NCBI GenBank assembly: GCA_964418605.1
Contig: CAYQLY010000012.1
Location: 6,627 to 70,626, forward strand
Length of the DNA: 64,000 nucleotides
Source of the DNA: CAYQLY01 sp964418605
GTDB lineage: Bacteria > Bacteroidota > Bacteroidia > Cytophagales > Cyclobacteriaceae
Direction of reading: 5' to 3'
The notes under the pieces: generated by a model
Databases searched by the model: none
The model's input: the letters and a program-made list of their open reading frames with translations, nothing else
What the model was told of the DNA's origin: nothing
Program-made: the position numbers and the translations under genes
In this document: one piece after another, positions 9,316-18,175 of the stretch
Position numbering within the stretch: the stretch's first letter is position 1
Layout: every line of letters begins with the position of its first letter

Positions 9316-10575
9316 GTGATTACGGAAACAGAGCTTCAACAGGTTAAACAACGGTTTGGTGTGATTGGGAATTCACTTGCACTCAACCACGCACTTCAGG
9401 TAGCTATACAAGTTGCATCTACTGATATGACTGTTCTCATCACAGGAGAAAGTGGAAGTGGAAAAGAATCTTTTTCAAAAATCATACATCATCTCAGCAG
9501 CCGAAAACACGGACAGTTTATTGCTATTAATTGTGGAGCTATTCCTGAAGGGACCATTGATTCTGAATTATTCGGGCACGAAAAAGGCTCTTTCACAGGT
9601 GCCTCAGAAGCGCGAAAAGGTTATTTTGAGGTAACTAATGGTGGAACTATCTTTTTAGATGAAATCGGAGAAATGCCTCTTGGAACACAGGCACGGCTAT
9701 TACGTATATTAGAAAATGGCGAATTTATACGTGTAGGATCATCTAAAGTTCAAAGAACAGATGTACGTGTTGTAGCAGCCACAAACATCAATCTTCTTCA
9801 AGCAGTTGAAAAAGGAAAATTTAGAGAAGACCTCTACTACCGCCTCAATACGGTGCCTATTTATGTACCGCCCCTTCGTGAACGAGGTAATGATATTGAA
9901 CTTCTCTTCAGAAAATTTGCATCAGACTTTTCTGATAAATACCGCGTCAAGCCTGTTATACTAACCAACGAAGCTAAAGAGTTGCTTATCAAGTTTCGGT
10001 TCCCTGGAAATATAAGACAGCTTCGTAACATTGTTGAACAACTTTCGGTCTTAGAAGAAAAAAGAGAAATTTCAAGTGAAACACTTCTTAAATACCTTCC
10101 TTCTGAGCAAATGAGTAAAAAACCTGTTCTCTATCAAGAACGTCAAGATACAGACAATCCATTCTTTGAAAGAGAACTCCTCTACAAAGTATTGTTCGAT
10201 ATGAAGAATGATATGAATGAGTTAAAAAAATTAATTTTAGAATTACTCAAGACTAACCACAACAGTGGACATTTATTGCAGCAATATGGATCTTTGCTTT
10301 CATCTATTGATAGTGATAACAATATATCATCAACAAAGCCTATTTTAGTAGAAAAAAAAATAGATACAGCTCCTGATAGTGAATTAGAAAAAGTGGAAGA
10401 TATCTCCCACGAAGAGGAAAATGAATCACTTTCATTAAATGATAAAGAAAAAGAAATGATACTTAAAGCTTTAAAGAAAAATAACAATAAACGTAAATAT
10501 GCCGCCAAAGATTTAGGCATTTCAGAACGCACACTATATAGAAAAATTAAACAATACAATATTGATAATGTTTAA
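9316..10575 (+). CDS. Sigma-54-dependent transcriptional activator without receiver domain
   Basis: 419 residues. The AAA+ domain starts almost at once: FGVIGNS, Walker A GESGSGKE (44-51), loop GSFTGA (91-96, a serine variant of GAFTGA), Walker B GGTIFLDEIGE, and RTDVRVVAATN. The C-terminus has a Fis-type helix-turn-helix (KRKYAAKDLGISERTLYRKI). There is no N-terminal receiver or GAF domain, so control must come from expression or partner binding. A region of about 100 residues between AAA+ and HTH is acidic and unmatched. The start is a GTG that immediately follows the stop of the SGNH gene; no ATG is available nearby. It overlaps lptE by 8 bases. Confidence 0.93.
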   Translation: MITETELQQVKQRFGVIGNSLALNHALQVAIQVASTDMTVLITGESGSGKESFSKIIHHLSSRKHGQFIAINCGAIPEGTIDSELFGHEKGSFTGASEARKGYFEVTNGGTIFLDEIGEMPLGTQARLLRILENGEFIRVGSSKVQRTDVRVVAATNINLLQAVEKGKFREDLYYRLNTVPIYVPPLRERGNDIELLFRKFASDFSDKYRVKPVILTNEAKELLIKFRFPGNIRQLRNIVEQLSVLEEKREISSETLLKYLPSEQMSKKPVLYQERQDTDNPFFERELLYKVLFDMKNDMNELKKLILELLKTNHNSGHLLQQYGSLLSSIDSDNNISSTKPILVEKKIDTAPDSELEKVEDISHEEENESLSLNDKEKEMILKALKKNNNKRKYAAKDLGISERTLYRKIKQYNIDNV

Positions 10576-11089
10576 AAGAAGATTTTATGGCGCATTCCTA
10601 TTATTAGGATGCTTATCTACATCATGTGGTATATACTCATTCACAGGATCAAGTTTACATCCAGATGTTAAAACTATTGAAGTGAAAAATTTATATAATA
10701 ATTCAGGAGGTGGCCCACCTTATTTAGATCAAAGTTTAACACAAAATATCAAAGATTATTTTCAACAAAACTCAAAACTTATATTAGTAAACAGTAATGG
10801 AGACATACAGTTAGAGGGCAATATAACATCTTATAGTACATCTCCTGAAGCATCTACAAATTCAAGTAATGGAGGTGCGCCAACGGCAAACTCTATACGC
10901 TTGACACTCATTGTTAAAATAAAAATGACAAATAAAAAAGATGAAACAGCCAACTTTGACAAAGATTTTACAGCATTTAAATTTTTCTCATCTGATAAAT
11001 CTTTACAGGATGTAGAAAGAGAACTCATCCGTGAAATGAATAAAAAAATAGCTCAAGATATTTTTACTGAAACTGTTGCTAACTGGTAA
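10568..11089 (+). CDS. lptE: LPS-assembly lipoprotein LptE
   Basis: 173 residues. The N-terminus MFKRRFYGAFLLLGCLSTSC is a lipoprotein signal with the lipidated Cys followed by GIYSFTGSSL. The Bacteroidota LptE pattern follows: KTIEVKNLYN, LDQSLTQNIKDYFQQNSKLILV, IQLEGNITSYSTSP, NSIRLTLIVKIKMTN and the terminal DIFTETVANW. LptE plugs the LptD barrel during LPS delivery to the outer membrane. The ATG at 10568 lies inside the end of the activator gene; the in-frame TTG at 10562 is less likely. Confidence 0.9.
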   Translation: MFKRRFYGAFLLLGCLSTSCGIYSFTGSSLHPDVKTIEVKNLYNNSGGGPPYLDQSLTQNIKDYFQQNSKLILVNSNGDIQLEGNITSYSTSPEASTNSSNGGAPTANSIRLTLIVKIKMTNKKDETANFDKDFTAFKFFSSDKSLQDVERELIREMNKKIAQDIFTETVANW

Positions 11090-11093
11090 AACG

Positions 11094-11588
11094 ATGTTTG
11101 AAATTACAACCTCCTCAAAAAAAATAAATATAGAATATAGAGAAGATCAATTTTATATAAACAAAACATTAGCTGATTTTAAAATAGTTAAAATAAAGCC
11201 AAACCACTTTCATATTATAACAAACCATAAATCCTACCTAGCTGAAACTATTACTATCGATCAAGATAAGAAAAAGATAACTGTAAAAATCAACAACCAG
11301 CTATTCATACTTGACATTAAAACAAAATTAGATCTTCTCATTGATAAGCTAGGTATGAGTAATAGCTCATCAGCACAGCTCACTCAATTAAAAGCACCAA
11401 TGCCAGGATTGATTTTAGATATTAAAGTTTATGAAAAAACAGAAGTCAAAAAAGGAGATCCTATTCTGATACTGGAAGCTATGAAAATGGAAAACATGAT
11501 CAAATCTCCAATTGACGGAATCATTAAACGTATCCACATAAAAAAAGGGCAAAGTGTAGAAAAAAACCAACTGCTCATAGAATTTTAA
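11094..11588 (+). CDS. Biotin carboxyl carrier (biotinyl-domain) protein
   Basis: 164 residues. The C-terminal half is a biotinyl/lipoyl domain: LKAPMPGLILDIKVYEKTEVKKGDPILILEAMKMENMIKSPIDGIIKRI. Biotin attaches to the Lys of EAMKMEN. The N-terminal half resembles the linker domain of acyl-CoA carboxylase carrier subunits. The ATG at 11094, four bases after the lptE stop, is the natural start; an in-frame TTG at 11076 is not needed. No biotin carboxylase or carboxyltransferase gene is nearby, so the partners must be encoded elsewhere. Confidence 0.9.
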   Translation: MFEITTSSKKINIEYREDQFYINKTLADFKIVKIKPNHFHIITNHKSYLAETITIDQDKKKITVKINNQLFILDIKTKLDLLIDKLGMSNSSSAQLTQLKAPMPGLILDIKVYEKTEVKKGDPILILEAMKMENMIKSPIDGIIKRIHIKKGQSVEKNQLLIEF

Positions 11589-11600
11589 AAAATTAAAACA

Positions 11601-11608
11601 TATATTTG
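11601..11608 (+). promoter_or_regulatory. Predicted -7 box for pyrH-frr
   Basis: TATATTTG matches TAnnTTTG exactly and lies 31 bases before the pyrH ATG in a short intergenic gap. No clear -33 TTTG is seen at the expected distance, so the element is supported by the -7 box only. Confidence 0.45.
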
Positions 11609-11639
11609 TTTCTAAATTTCTTCCTTTATATATAAGTAT

Positions 11640-12347
11640 ATGAAAAAATACAAACGCGTTTTACTCAAACTAAGTGGGGAAGCACTGATGGGAGATAAAC
11701 ATTTTGGAATCGACCCTCATCGCCTTGATCAATATACAGATGAAATCCAACGCGTAGTAAAAAAAGATATTCAATTAGCCATTGTCATTGGTGGAGGAAA
11801 TATATTTCGAGGTGTAGAAGCAGAAGGAGCAGGAATAGACCGAGTTCAAGGCGATTACATGGGAATGCTCGCTACAGTTATTAACTCTATGGCTGTACAA
11901 AGCTCATTAGAAAAAAAAGGAGTTAACACACGTTTGATGTCAGGCATTAAAATGGAGCAAGTATGTGAGCCATTTATACGACGAAGAGCTGTAAGACACT
12001 TAGAAAAAGGACGCGTTGTTATATTTGGAGCAGGTACAGGCAACCCTTATTTTACAACAGACTCTGCTGCAAGTCTTCGTGCAATAGAAATTGAAGCAGA
12101 AGTTGTACTCAAAGGAACACGGGTAGACGGAGTATACACAGCAGACCCAGAAAAAGATCCAGAAGCAACACGTTTCTCAAATATTACATTCCAAGAAGTA
12201 TATGAAAAAGGATTAAATGTCATGGATATGACTGCATTTACCTTATGTCAAGAAAACAATTTACCTATCATTGTATTTGATATGAATAAGCCAGGCAATC
12301 TACTGCGATTAATAGAAGGGGAAAAAGTAGGAACTCTAATCGCATAA
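11640..12347 (+). CDS. pyrH: UMP kinase
   Basis: 235 residues, full length. It phosphorylates UMP to UDP, a cytoplasmic step of pyrimidine nucleotide synthesis. Family motifs run in order: YKRVLLKLSGEALMG at the N-terminus, IVIGGGNIFRG, AEGAGIDRVQGDYMGMLATVINS, VVIFGAGTGNPYFTTDSAASLRA, and VLKGTRVDGVYTADPEKDP. It is an amino-acid-kinase-fold protein with no missing residues that I can see. It is followed after 25 bases by frr, a common pairing in bacteria. Confidence 0.98.
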   Translation: MKKYKRVLLKLSGEALMGDKHFGIDPHRLDQYTDEIQRVVKKDIQLAIVIGGGNIFRGVEAEGAGIDRVQGDYMGMLATVINSMAVQSSLEKKGVNTRLMSGIKMEQVCEPFIRRRAVRHLEKGRVVIFGAGTGNPYFTTDSAASLRAIEIEAEVVLKGTRVDGVYTADPEKDPEATRFSNITFQEVYEKGLNVMDMTAFTLCQENNLPIIVFDMNKPGNLLRLIEGEKVGTLIA

Positions 12348-12372
12348 CAAACATAATATTATATAAAAACTT

Positions 12373-12930
12373 ATGGATATACAGTCAGTATTAAATCAAA
12401 CAAAAGAAACAATGGAAAAAGCTGTTAAACACACAGCTGGTGAACTTGCAAAAGTACGCGCAGGAAAAGCATCTCCAAGTATGTTAGATGGGATTCATGT
12501 TAACTATTATGGTACATCAACACCTTTAAGTCAGGTAGCCTCTATCAACACCCCAGATGCACGAACGATCACAATTAAACCCTGGGAAAAAAACCTATTG
12601 TCAGAAATAGAAAAAGCCATTAAAGATAGCGATCTTAATCTCAATCCTCAAAATGACGGTGATATGATTCGAATCAACCTTCCTTCTTTAACAGAAGAAC
12701 GAAGAAAAGATTTAGTCAAACAAGCTAAAAATGAAACAGAATCAGGAAAAGTGCGAATACGAACAATACGTAAAGAATCTAATGAAGAGCTAAAAGGATT
12801 ACTCAAAAAAGGAGTATCCGAAGATGATGTAAAAAATGGAGAAGAAAAAATTCAACAACTAACTGATTCTTATACAAAAAAAATAGAAGAATTATTTGCT
12901 GTAAAGGAAAAAGAAATTATGACTGTGTAA
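12373..12930 (+). CDS. frr: Ribosome recycling factor
   Basis: 185 residues, the normal length. It splits the post-termination ribosome together with EF-G. Typical segments: HTAGELAKVRAGKASPSMLDGIHVNYYGTSTPLSQVASI, DARTITIKPWEK, LNPQNDGDMIRINLPSLTEERRKDLVKQAK, and VRIRTIRKESNEELK. The sequence predicts the three-helix bundle plus a small beta domain. It closes the pyrH operon and is followed by a strong palindromic terminator. Confidence 0.98.
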   Translation: MDIQSVLNQTKETMEKAVKHTAGELAKVRAGKASPSMLDGIHVNYYGTSTPLSQVASINTPDARTITIKPWEKNLLSEIEKAIKDSDLNLNPQNDGDMIRINLPSLTEERRKDLVKQAKNETESGKVRIRTIRKESNEELKGLLKKGVSEDDVKNGEEKIQQLTDSYTKKIEELFAVKEKEIMTV

Positions 12931-12948
12931 TATCTTTTTAGATTCAAC

Positions 12949-12986
12949 CTAATAAAAAACCACATAATTATGTGGTTTTTTATTAG
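12949..12986. terminator. Bidirectional terminator between frr and nadD
   Basis: A perfect 38-base palindrome with no mismatches. Its core is ACCACATAATTATGTGGT, flanked by A-runs on the left and T-runs on the right, so it gives a stem plus U-tract on either strand. It sits between two convergent genes. Confidence 0.9.
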
Positions 12987-12997
12987 CCTTAAACCAG

Positions 12998-13576
12998 CTA
13001 ATCAACAAAAAAAAATTTAGTCTGTATATACTCTAATACATTGTCAGGCACAAGATAACGAATAGACTTGCCTTCTTTAACAGCACGTCGAATGCCCGTA
13101 GCCGAAATATCAATAAGGGGAGCTTCTACATGTATGATCCGCGGGTCATTTTTTAAAGAAGAATGTACTACACGTGGACGAGGATAAACATAAATAGGAT
13201 AATATTCTAAAATCTTTTCAGCATTTTTCCATTTTGGAAAATTCTCAAGATTATCTTCACCTATAATAAGACTAAATTTATATAATGAATGTTCTGCGCT
13301 TAAATACGTAAGTGTATCAATCGTATAACTTGGACGAGGCATTCGAAATTCAATATCACTTACTGCAAATGCAGGATTATCATCAATAGCCATACGAACC
13401 ATTTCTAACCGATCAAACTCATGAAGCAACGTATGGCTTTTCTTAAATGGATTCTGTGGAGAAACCACAAACCATATACGATCAAGATCAGTATACTCTG
13501 CCATATAATTAGCAATGATCAAATGCCCCAAATGGATGGGATTAAAAGAACCAAAAAATAATCCTATTTTCAACAA
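12998..13576 (-). CDS. nadD: Nicotinate-nucleotide adenylyltransferase
   Basis: 192 residues. It makes deamido-NAD from nicotinate mononucleotide and ATP. The nucleotidyltransferase motif GLFFGSFNPIHLGHLIIANYM at the N-terminus carries the H-x-G-H pair. The C-terminal ISATGIRRAVKEGKSIRYLVPDNVLEYI is the second signature (ISxTxIR). KNPFKKSHTLLHEFDRLEMVRMAI between them is also typical. Divergent from the T9SS-exported protein gene downstream. Confidence 0.96.
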   Translation of the reverse strand: MLKIGLFFGSFNPIHLGHLIIANYMAEYTDLDRIWFVVSPQNPFKKSHTLLHEFDRLEMVRMAIDDNPAFAVSDIEFRMPRPSYTIDTLTYLSAEHSLYKFSLIIGEDNLENFPKWKNAEKILEYYPIYVYPRPRVVHSSLKNDPRIIHVEAPLIDISATGIRRAVKEGKSIRYLVPDNVLEYIQTKFFFVD

Positions 13577-13647
13577 AAGTTCTTATATTTTCGTTTTATT
13601 ACTGTAATAATGGCGAAAAAATATACATTTTAAAAAAAATTTACTGC

Positions 13648-15513
13648 ATGATTAATATAAAAAAACAACTTATATATATAGCTATAACGGTTATAAGCCA
13701 TCAACTCGTACAAGCTCAATTTACAGCCAATACACGTCGAGGATGCGCTCCTCTCACCGTTACATTAACTGAAAATACAGGTGGTGGCATCAATATCATT
13801 TATAATTTTTTAGGCAATTCAGATCAAGCAGCCGCAACACCTGCTTCCACATTCACATACGTGCAACCTGGAAAATATACTATTTATCAACATTATAGTT
13901 TTATGGGATCAGGAAAAACAGTTGTTGAAACAAACTACATTGAGGTACTTCCAAGCCCTCCTCCTTTATTCACCATAGAAGCTTGTGAAAATAATGAAGC
14001 TACTATTACAATCACAGACAATCAATATGAACAATACTTTATTGATTTTGAAAATAATGGAACATACGACTTAACTGTGCTGAAAGGAGCAGCACCCACT
14101 AAACACATCTACCCTGCTTCTCAAATCTACTCCGTACGAGTCAAAGGAGATTACGTGCCAGGTAGTTGTGGGGGAAACGCTGTTAAAACAGTACAAACCT
14201 ATCAAAACTTAGTAAAGCCAACTATCACACAACTTAAGTCTATTGATAACAACACACTAGTATTATCATTTAGCACACCTCTACCCTATCAAAAATACAA
14301 GCTTGTTCAAAAAATAAATAATGGCTCCTATACAACGATAGGTCCGATAAACACACCTACGTATACTATTCAAAACATAAATACAGCCACTAATTCTTAT
14401 TATTATAAACTTGTAGCTTACAATGAATGTGGTGCTGAATTAGCCTCTGATGAGGTAAGCTCCATCGTACTCGATGCTACAGCTACAGACAATAAAAATA
14501 TAATAAGTTGGATTAATACGACTTTACCTAATTTTCAAAAATATGAAATCTATAAAAACGAGAATCTTATTTACACCACTACAATTGCAACTAAAAATAT
14601 GATCGAAGATGCGGATATATTTTGTAACAAAAATTATTGCTACAAACTAATTACCTATTTTACCAACTCAACAAGTATATCCAATACTGACTGCGTAAAA
14701 GGAATTATAAAAAATACTCCTCCTGCTATAGAAGATATTACCATCTACCCTGTAAATGAAAACAAACTAGCTATCCAATTTGATTTATTGCCTCAACATA
14801 AAGCTATCCAAGATTATGAATTAGTATATTCATCAGGAAGTTCTATTACGCATTTCCAACAACCCAATCAAGAACTTAATATAAGCTATAAAAATGGATC
14901 ATGCTATACCATTCGATATACAGACTCTTGCTCTAACGTATCTATAACAAGCAGTGAAGTATGCCCCATTGAAATTAAAGGTGAACAAGTAAATGCCTAC
15001 CAAAATAACATCTCTTGGACAAACTATACAGGCTGGAAAAATGGAGTAAAGGAATACATAGTTGAAAAAATAGATGACAATCAAACTATTTATTCAGAAG
15101 AAAATATCAAAAAGAACACCTCTTTTTCTGATCAACTCACCACAGATCAACCTCAGGTGCTCCGTTATCGAATTAAAGCATTATCTACACATGCTATTCC
15201 AAAAATAGCTTACTCGCTTACATTAGAACTACGACGTGAAATGGAAATTTATTTGCCGGATGCTTTCTCACCTAACAATGATGGTAAAAACGATGCCCTC
15301 ATTATAAAAGGAAAATTTATTAAAAAAATCAAACTAACTGTATTTAATAATTGGGGAGAAGCTATATTTGAAAGCACAAGCCTTACGGATTCATGGGATG
15401 GCAAAATAGCCAACTCACCTGCTCCTATTGGTGCTTATACATACCTTATAGAAGCTGAAGACTTTACAAAAAAGAAAATAATAAAAAATGGAACAATATT
15501 AATTATAAGGTAA
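13648..15513 (+). CDS. T9SS-exported surface protein with PKD-like and CHU_C (type-B) C-terminal domains
   Basis: 621 residues. A signal peptide (about 1-23, ending LVQAQ) leads to a PKD-like domain beginning FTANTRRGCAPLTVTLTE. The central 300 residues form fibronectin-type-III-like beta repeats (for example LVLSFSTPLPYQKYKLVQK). The last 85 residues match the gliding-motility CHU_C domain: IYLPDAFSPNNDGKNDALII, LTVFNNWGEAIFES, SWDGK, PIGAYTYLIEAED. Such a C-terminal domain is a type IX secretion signal of the type-B kind, usually leading to surface attachment or release. No enzyme domain is visible, so adhesion is the best guess. Confidence 0.88.
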   Translation: MINIKKQLIYIAITVISHQLVQAQFTANTRRGCAPLTVTLTENTGGGINIIYNFLGNSDQAAATPASTFTYVQPGKYTIYQHYSFMGSGKTVVETNYIEVLPSPPPLFTIEACENNEATITITDNQYEQYFIDFENNGTYDLTVLKGAAPTKHIYPASQIYSVRVKGDYVPGSCGGNAVKTVQTYQNLVKPTITQLKSIDNNTLVLSFSTPLPYQKYKLVQKINNGSYTTIGPINTPTYTIQNINTATNSYYYKLVAYNECGAELASDEVSSIVLDATATDNKNIISWINTTLPNFQKYEIYKNENLIYTTTIATKNMIEDADIFCNKNYCYKLITYFTNSTSISNTDCVKGIIKNTPPAIEDITIYPVNENKLAIQFDLLPQHKAIQDYELVYSSGSSITHFQQPNQELNISYKNGSCYTIRYTDSCSNVSITSSEVCPIEIKGEQVNAYQNNISWTNYTGWKNGVKEYIVEKIDDNQTIYSEENIKKNTSFSDQLTTDQPQVLRYRIKALSTHAIPKIAYSLTLELRREMEIYLPDAFSPNNDGKNDALIIKGKFIKKIKLTVFNNWGEAIFESTSLTDSWDGKIANSPAPIGAYTYLIEAEDFTKKKIIKNGTILIIR

Positions 15514-15564
15514 TGTTTTTGATTAAAATTAACTAATATTGAAAATAATTATAAATTTAAGATA

Positions 15565-16239
15565 ATGCCCCGGCTACTATTACTTTCTGTCATACTATTG
15601 CTAACAAGCTGTAGTTCCAAAGATTATATTATTTCATTTTCTACTCCATATGGAAAAATGGACGCTATTTTATATGACAAAACACCTGAACATAAAGCAC
15701 TATTCATAGAAGAAATAAAAAAAGGCACATTTGAAAATACATCATGCACAAAACTTAATCCTCAATTCATACTCACTATAGGAAAAACACCACAACCATT
15801 ATCCAGTTTTACCAAAATAGCCCCTACATGCAAAGATGAAATCTTACCAGAATACGATAGCACATTTTTTCATCACAAAGGCAGCCTAGGTGCATTTACG
15901 CTACACTCTGGAAAATCAGCTATAGGTTGTGAATTTTATATTACAGAAGGAAGAAAATTTAGCAAAGAAGAATTAGATCTTATTGAAACCAAAACACATA
16001 AAAAAATACCTGCGCACTATCGAGATGAGTACCAAACAAATGGCGGAATACCTTACCTCGATCAAGAAAATACACTATTTGGTGAAATTATAAAAGGCAT
16101 ATCCATTATTGATCAATTACAGCATGAACCTTCCAACGAGTTTGGTAAACCTAACCGTAATCTACCTATAAAAATTAGTATCAAAAAAATAACAAAGAAA
16201 AAAATAACAAAAGAATACGGCTATATATTTATTAACTGA
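15565..16239 (+). CDS. Cyclophilin-type peptidyl-prolyl isomerase lipoprotein
   Basis: 224 residues. The N-terminus MPRLLLLSVILLLTSCSS is a lipoprotein signal. The body has cyclophilin strands: MDAILYDKTPEHKALFIEEIKKGTFENTSCTKLN, LGAFTLHSGKSAIGCEFYITEG and NTLFGEIIKGISIIDQLQ. It is an outlier: the core Phe-His-Arg region of active cyclophilins is replaced (FENTSCTKLNPQFIL), so the activity may be weak or lost. It would act in the periplasm as a folding helper. It sits four bases before the rmlD-like gene. Confidence 0.75.
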   Translation: MPRLLLLSVILLLTSCSSKDYIISFSTPYGKMDAILYDKTPEHKALFIEEIKKGTFENTSCTKLNPQFILTIGKTPQPLSSFTKIAPTCKDEILPEYDSTFFHHKGSLGAFTLHSGKSAIGCEFYITEGRKFSKEELDLIETKTHKKIPAHYRDEYQTNGGIPYLDQENTLFGEIIKGISIIDQLQHEPSNEFGKPNRNLPIKISIKKITKKKITKEYGYIFIN

Positions 16240-16242
16240 TAT

Positions 16243-17163
16243 ATGAAAAAAAAAATACTTCTGACAGGTTCTAACGGTTTATTAGGGCAAAAATTAATTA
16301 CACTCCTTACTACCAAAAAAGAAACTATTGAACTTATAGCTACCGCACAAGGAGAAGATCGACTATCGGCATATTTCCCTGCTCATACTTATACCTATTA
16401 CACTTTAGATGTAACCAACCACTATGAAGTAGACAAATTAATTAATGCTATCAAACCCCATATCGTCATACATACTGCCGCTATGACTAATGTAGATCAA
16501 TGTGAAATAGAACAAGACAAATGTTGGCTTCTTAATGTCAAAGCGGTTGAATATATCACAAAAGCATGTCAATACAATCATGCTTTTCTCATTCATCTAT
16601 CTACTGATTTTATATTTGATGGGAAAGATGGGCCATACGATGAAACAGCATCAGCAAATCCCTTAAGCCATTACGGCAAAAGTAAATTAGAAGCTGAAAA
16701 AATAATCACACAAATAAATTCTCTTCGATGGGCTATTGCACGAACCATGCTCGTCTACGGTGTAGCAAAAGACATGAGTAGAAACAATATCGTATTATGG
16801 ATAAAAAAAAACTTAGAAGAAGGAAAACCAATTCAAGTCATCAATGATCAATGGCGCACACCAACCTTAGCTGAAGATTTAGCTATGGGATGTTATCAAA
16901 TTGCTGAAAAAGAAGCGACGGGAATTTTTAATATTTCCGGTAAAGATATGCTTACACCGTATCAAATGGCCATTGAAGTAGCTGACTTTTTTAATCTCAA
17001 CAAGCAGCTCATTACTGAAACAAATTCTAAACACTTTACACAACCTGCAAAACGTCCATCAAAAACAGGATTCATTATTACTAAAGCGACAGAACAACTC
17101 AACTATCAACCTCACTCCTTTAAAGAGGGGTTACAACTCATCCAAACTCAACTCTTAAGCTAA
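16243..17163 (+). CDS. RmlD-like dTDP-4-dehydrorhamnose reductase / SDR sugar-nucleotide epimerase
   Basis: 306 residues with an extended SDR fold. The Rossmann loop is ILLTGSNGLLGQKLITLL. Further family motifs are VIHTAAMTNVDQCEIEQDKCWLLNV, LSTDFIFDGKDGPYDETASANPLSHYGKSKLEAE (the YxxxK catalytic pair is YGKSK) and WAIARTMLVYG. The closest recognised family is RfbD/RmlD. The rest of a dTDP-rhamnose operon is absent, so the substrate is uncertain. Confidence 0.85.
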   Translation: MKKKILLTGSNGLLGQKLITLLTTKKETIELIATAQGEDRLSAYFPAHTYTYYTLDVTNHYEVDKLINAIKPHIVIHTAAMTNVDQCEIEQDKCWLLNVKAVEYITKACQYNHAFLIHLSTDFIFDGKDGPYDETASANPLSHYGKSKLEAEKIITQINSLRWAIARTMLVYGVAKDMSRNNIVLWIKKNLEEGKPIQVINDQWRTPTLAEDLAMGCYQIAEKEATGIFNISGKDMLTPYQMAIEVADFFNLNKQLITETNSKHFTQPAKRPSKTGFIITKATEQLNYQPHSFKEGLQLIQTQLLS

Positions 17164-17198
17164 ACTAAACATTAGAGCATCCCACAATCAGCTTCTAT

Positions 17199-18110
17199 AT
17201 GAAAGACTTGAAGAATTTTATAATATCTATTTTTGGATTTTCAAACAAAGAAATAAGTGGATTTATAGTATTAAATAGTTTTTTAATACTATTATTTTTA
17301 ATTTCTATAACTATAAGATATTGGCAACCTGGAATATCCAATTTCCATGCAAAAGACCAACATGTACTAGATAGCCTAATGAGTATATTAAATTACAACT
17401 CTCACCTTACCTATAAGAACAGCATAACAAAAACTCAAAAACAACTTCACCCATTTAATCCAAATACAGATACACCTGAAAAACTTATGGCCCTGGGCAT
17501 TGATAAACAACTTGCCTATCGCATTATAAAATACCGCGATAAAGTAAAAAAATTTACAACCAAAAAAGATATACAAAAAGTGTATGGTGTAAATGATTCT
17601 ATATATTCTGTTTTATCCCCTTTTATACAACTTCCAGAATATATTTCCATAGAAAAAAAATATAGAACACTACATACTACTACGCCTGAAAAAAAACACT
17701 CTACTGTTTTATTAATTGACATTAATACAGCAGATACAACCTTGCTAAAAACAATATATGGAATTGGGAGCAAACGAGCACAGCGTATTATTTCTTACCG
17801 AGACAAACTAGGAGGATTCATACATAAAATCCAATACCATGAAATAGTTGGATTAGATTCTACCACTCTATTAAAACTAGAAGCATCAACAGAAATCAGA
17901 GAGAATTTTAAACCCCATTATATCTTTATTAATCAAGATAATTTTGAAAAATTAAAATCACATCCATACATCAACTATAAAATAGCTAAACTCATTATAA
18001 ACTACAGAAATCAACATGGGAAATTTTCATCTATTGATGATATTAAGAATATAAAAATAATAAGCGACTCAACTATAAAAAAAATGATTCCTTATCTCAG
18101 GTTAGATTAA
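17199..18110 (+). CDS. ComEA-like protein with three helix-hairpin-helix repeats
   Basis: 303 residues. One membrane segment at about residues 20-40 (GFIVLNSFLILLFLISI) anchors it. Three HhH units follow: NTDTPEKLMALGIDKQLAYRIIKYRDKVKKF, INTADTTLLKTIYGIGSKRAQRIISYRDKLGGF and NFEKLKSHPYINYKIAKLIINYRNQHGKF. The second unit is nearest the ComEA consensus. Such proteins bind double-stranded DNA, in some species during uptake; the sequence does not show that this one does so. It ends in a strong terminator. Confidence 0.85.
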   Translation: MKDLKNFIISIFGFSNKEISGFIVLNSFLILLFLISITIRYWQPGISNFHAKDQHVLDSLMSILNYNSHLTYKNSITKTQKQLHPFNPNTDTPEKLMALGIDKQLAYRIIKYRDKVKKFTTKKDIQKVYGVNDSIYSVLSPFIQLPEYISIEKKYRTLHTTTPEKKHSTVLLIDINTADTTLLKTIYGIGSKRAQRIISYRDKLGGFIHKIQYHEIVGLDSTTLLKLEASTEIRENFKPHYIFINQDNFEKLKSHPYINYKIAKLIINYRNQHGKFSSIDDIKNIKIISDSTIKKMIPYLRLD

Positions 18111-18156
18111 TAAAAATAAAGAGGAGGCAAATACATACCTCCTCTTTATTTTTATT
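18109..18156. terminator. Bidirectional terminator between ComEA-like and GH31 genes
   Basis: Two perfect 19-base arms (18109-18127 and 18138-18156) with a 10-base loop. The stem has a GAGGAGG/CCTCCTC base and A/T-rich ends that serve as a U-tract on either strand. Two convergent genes end around it. Confidence 0.9.
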
Positions 18157-18175
18157 TTAAAAAAACAAAAAAACA

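Noticed and set aside
10182..10559. A 125-residue open frame on the minus strand
   Set aside because: Antisense to the sigma-54 activator's variable region; serine-rich low-complexity shadow of an acidic coding sequence.
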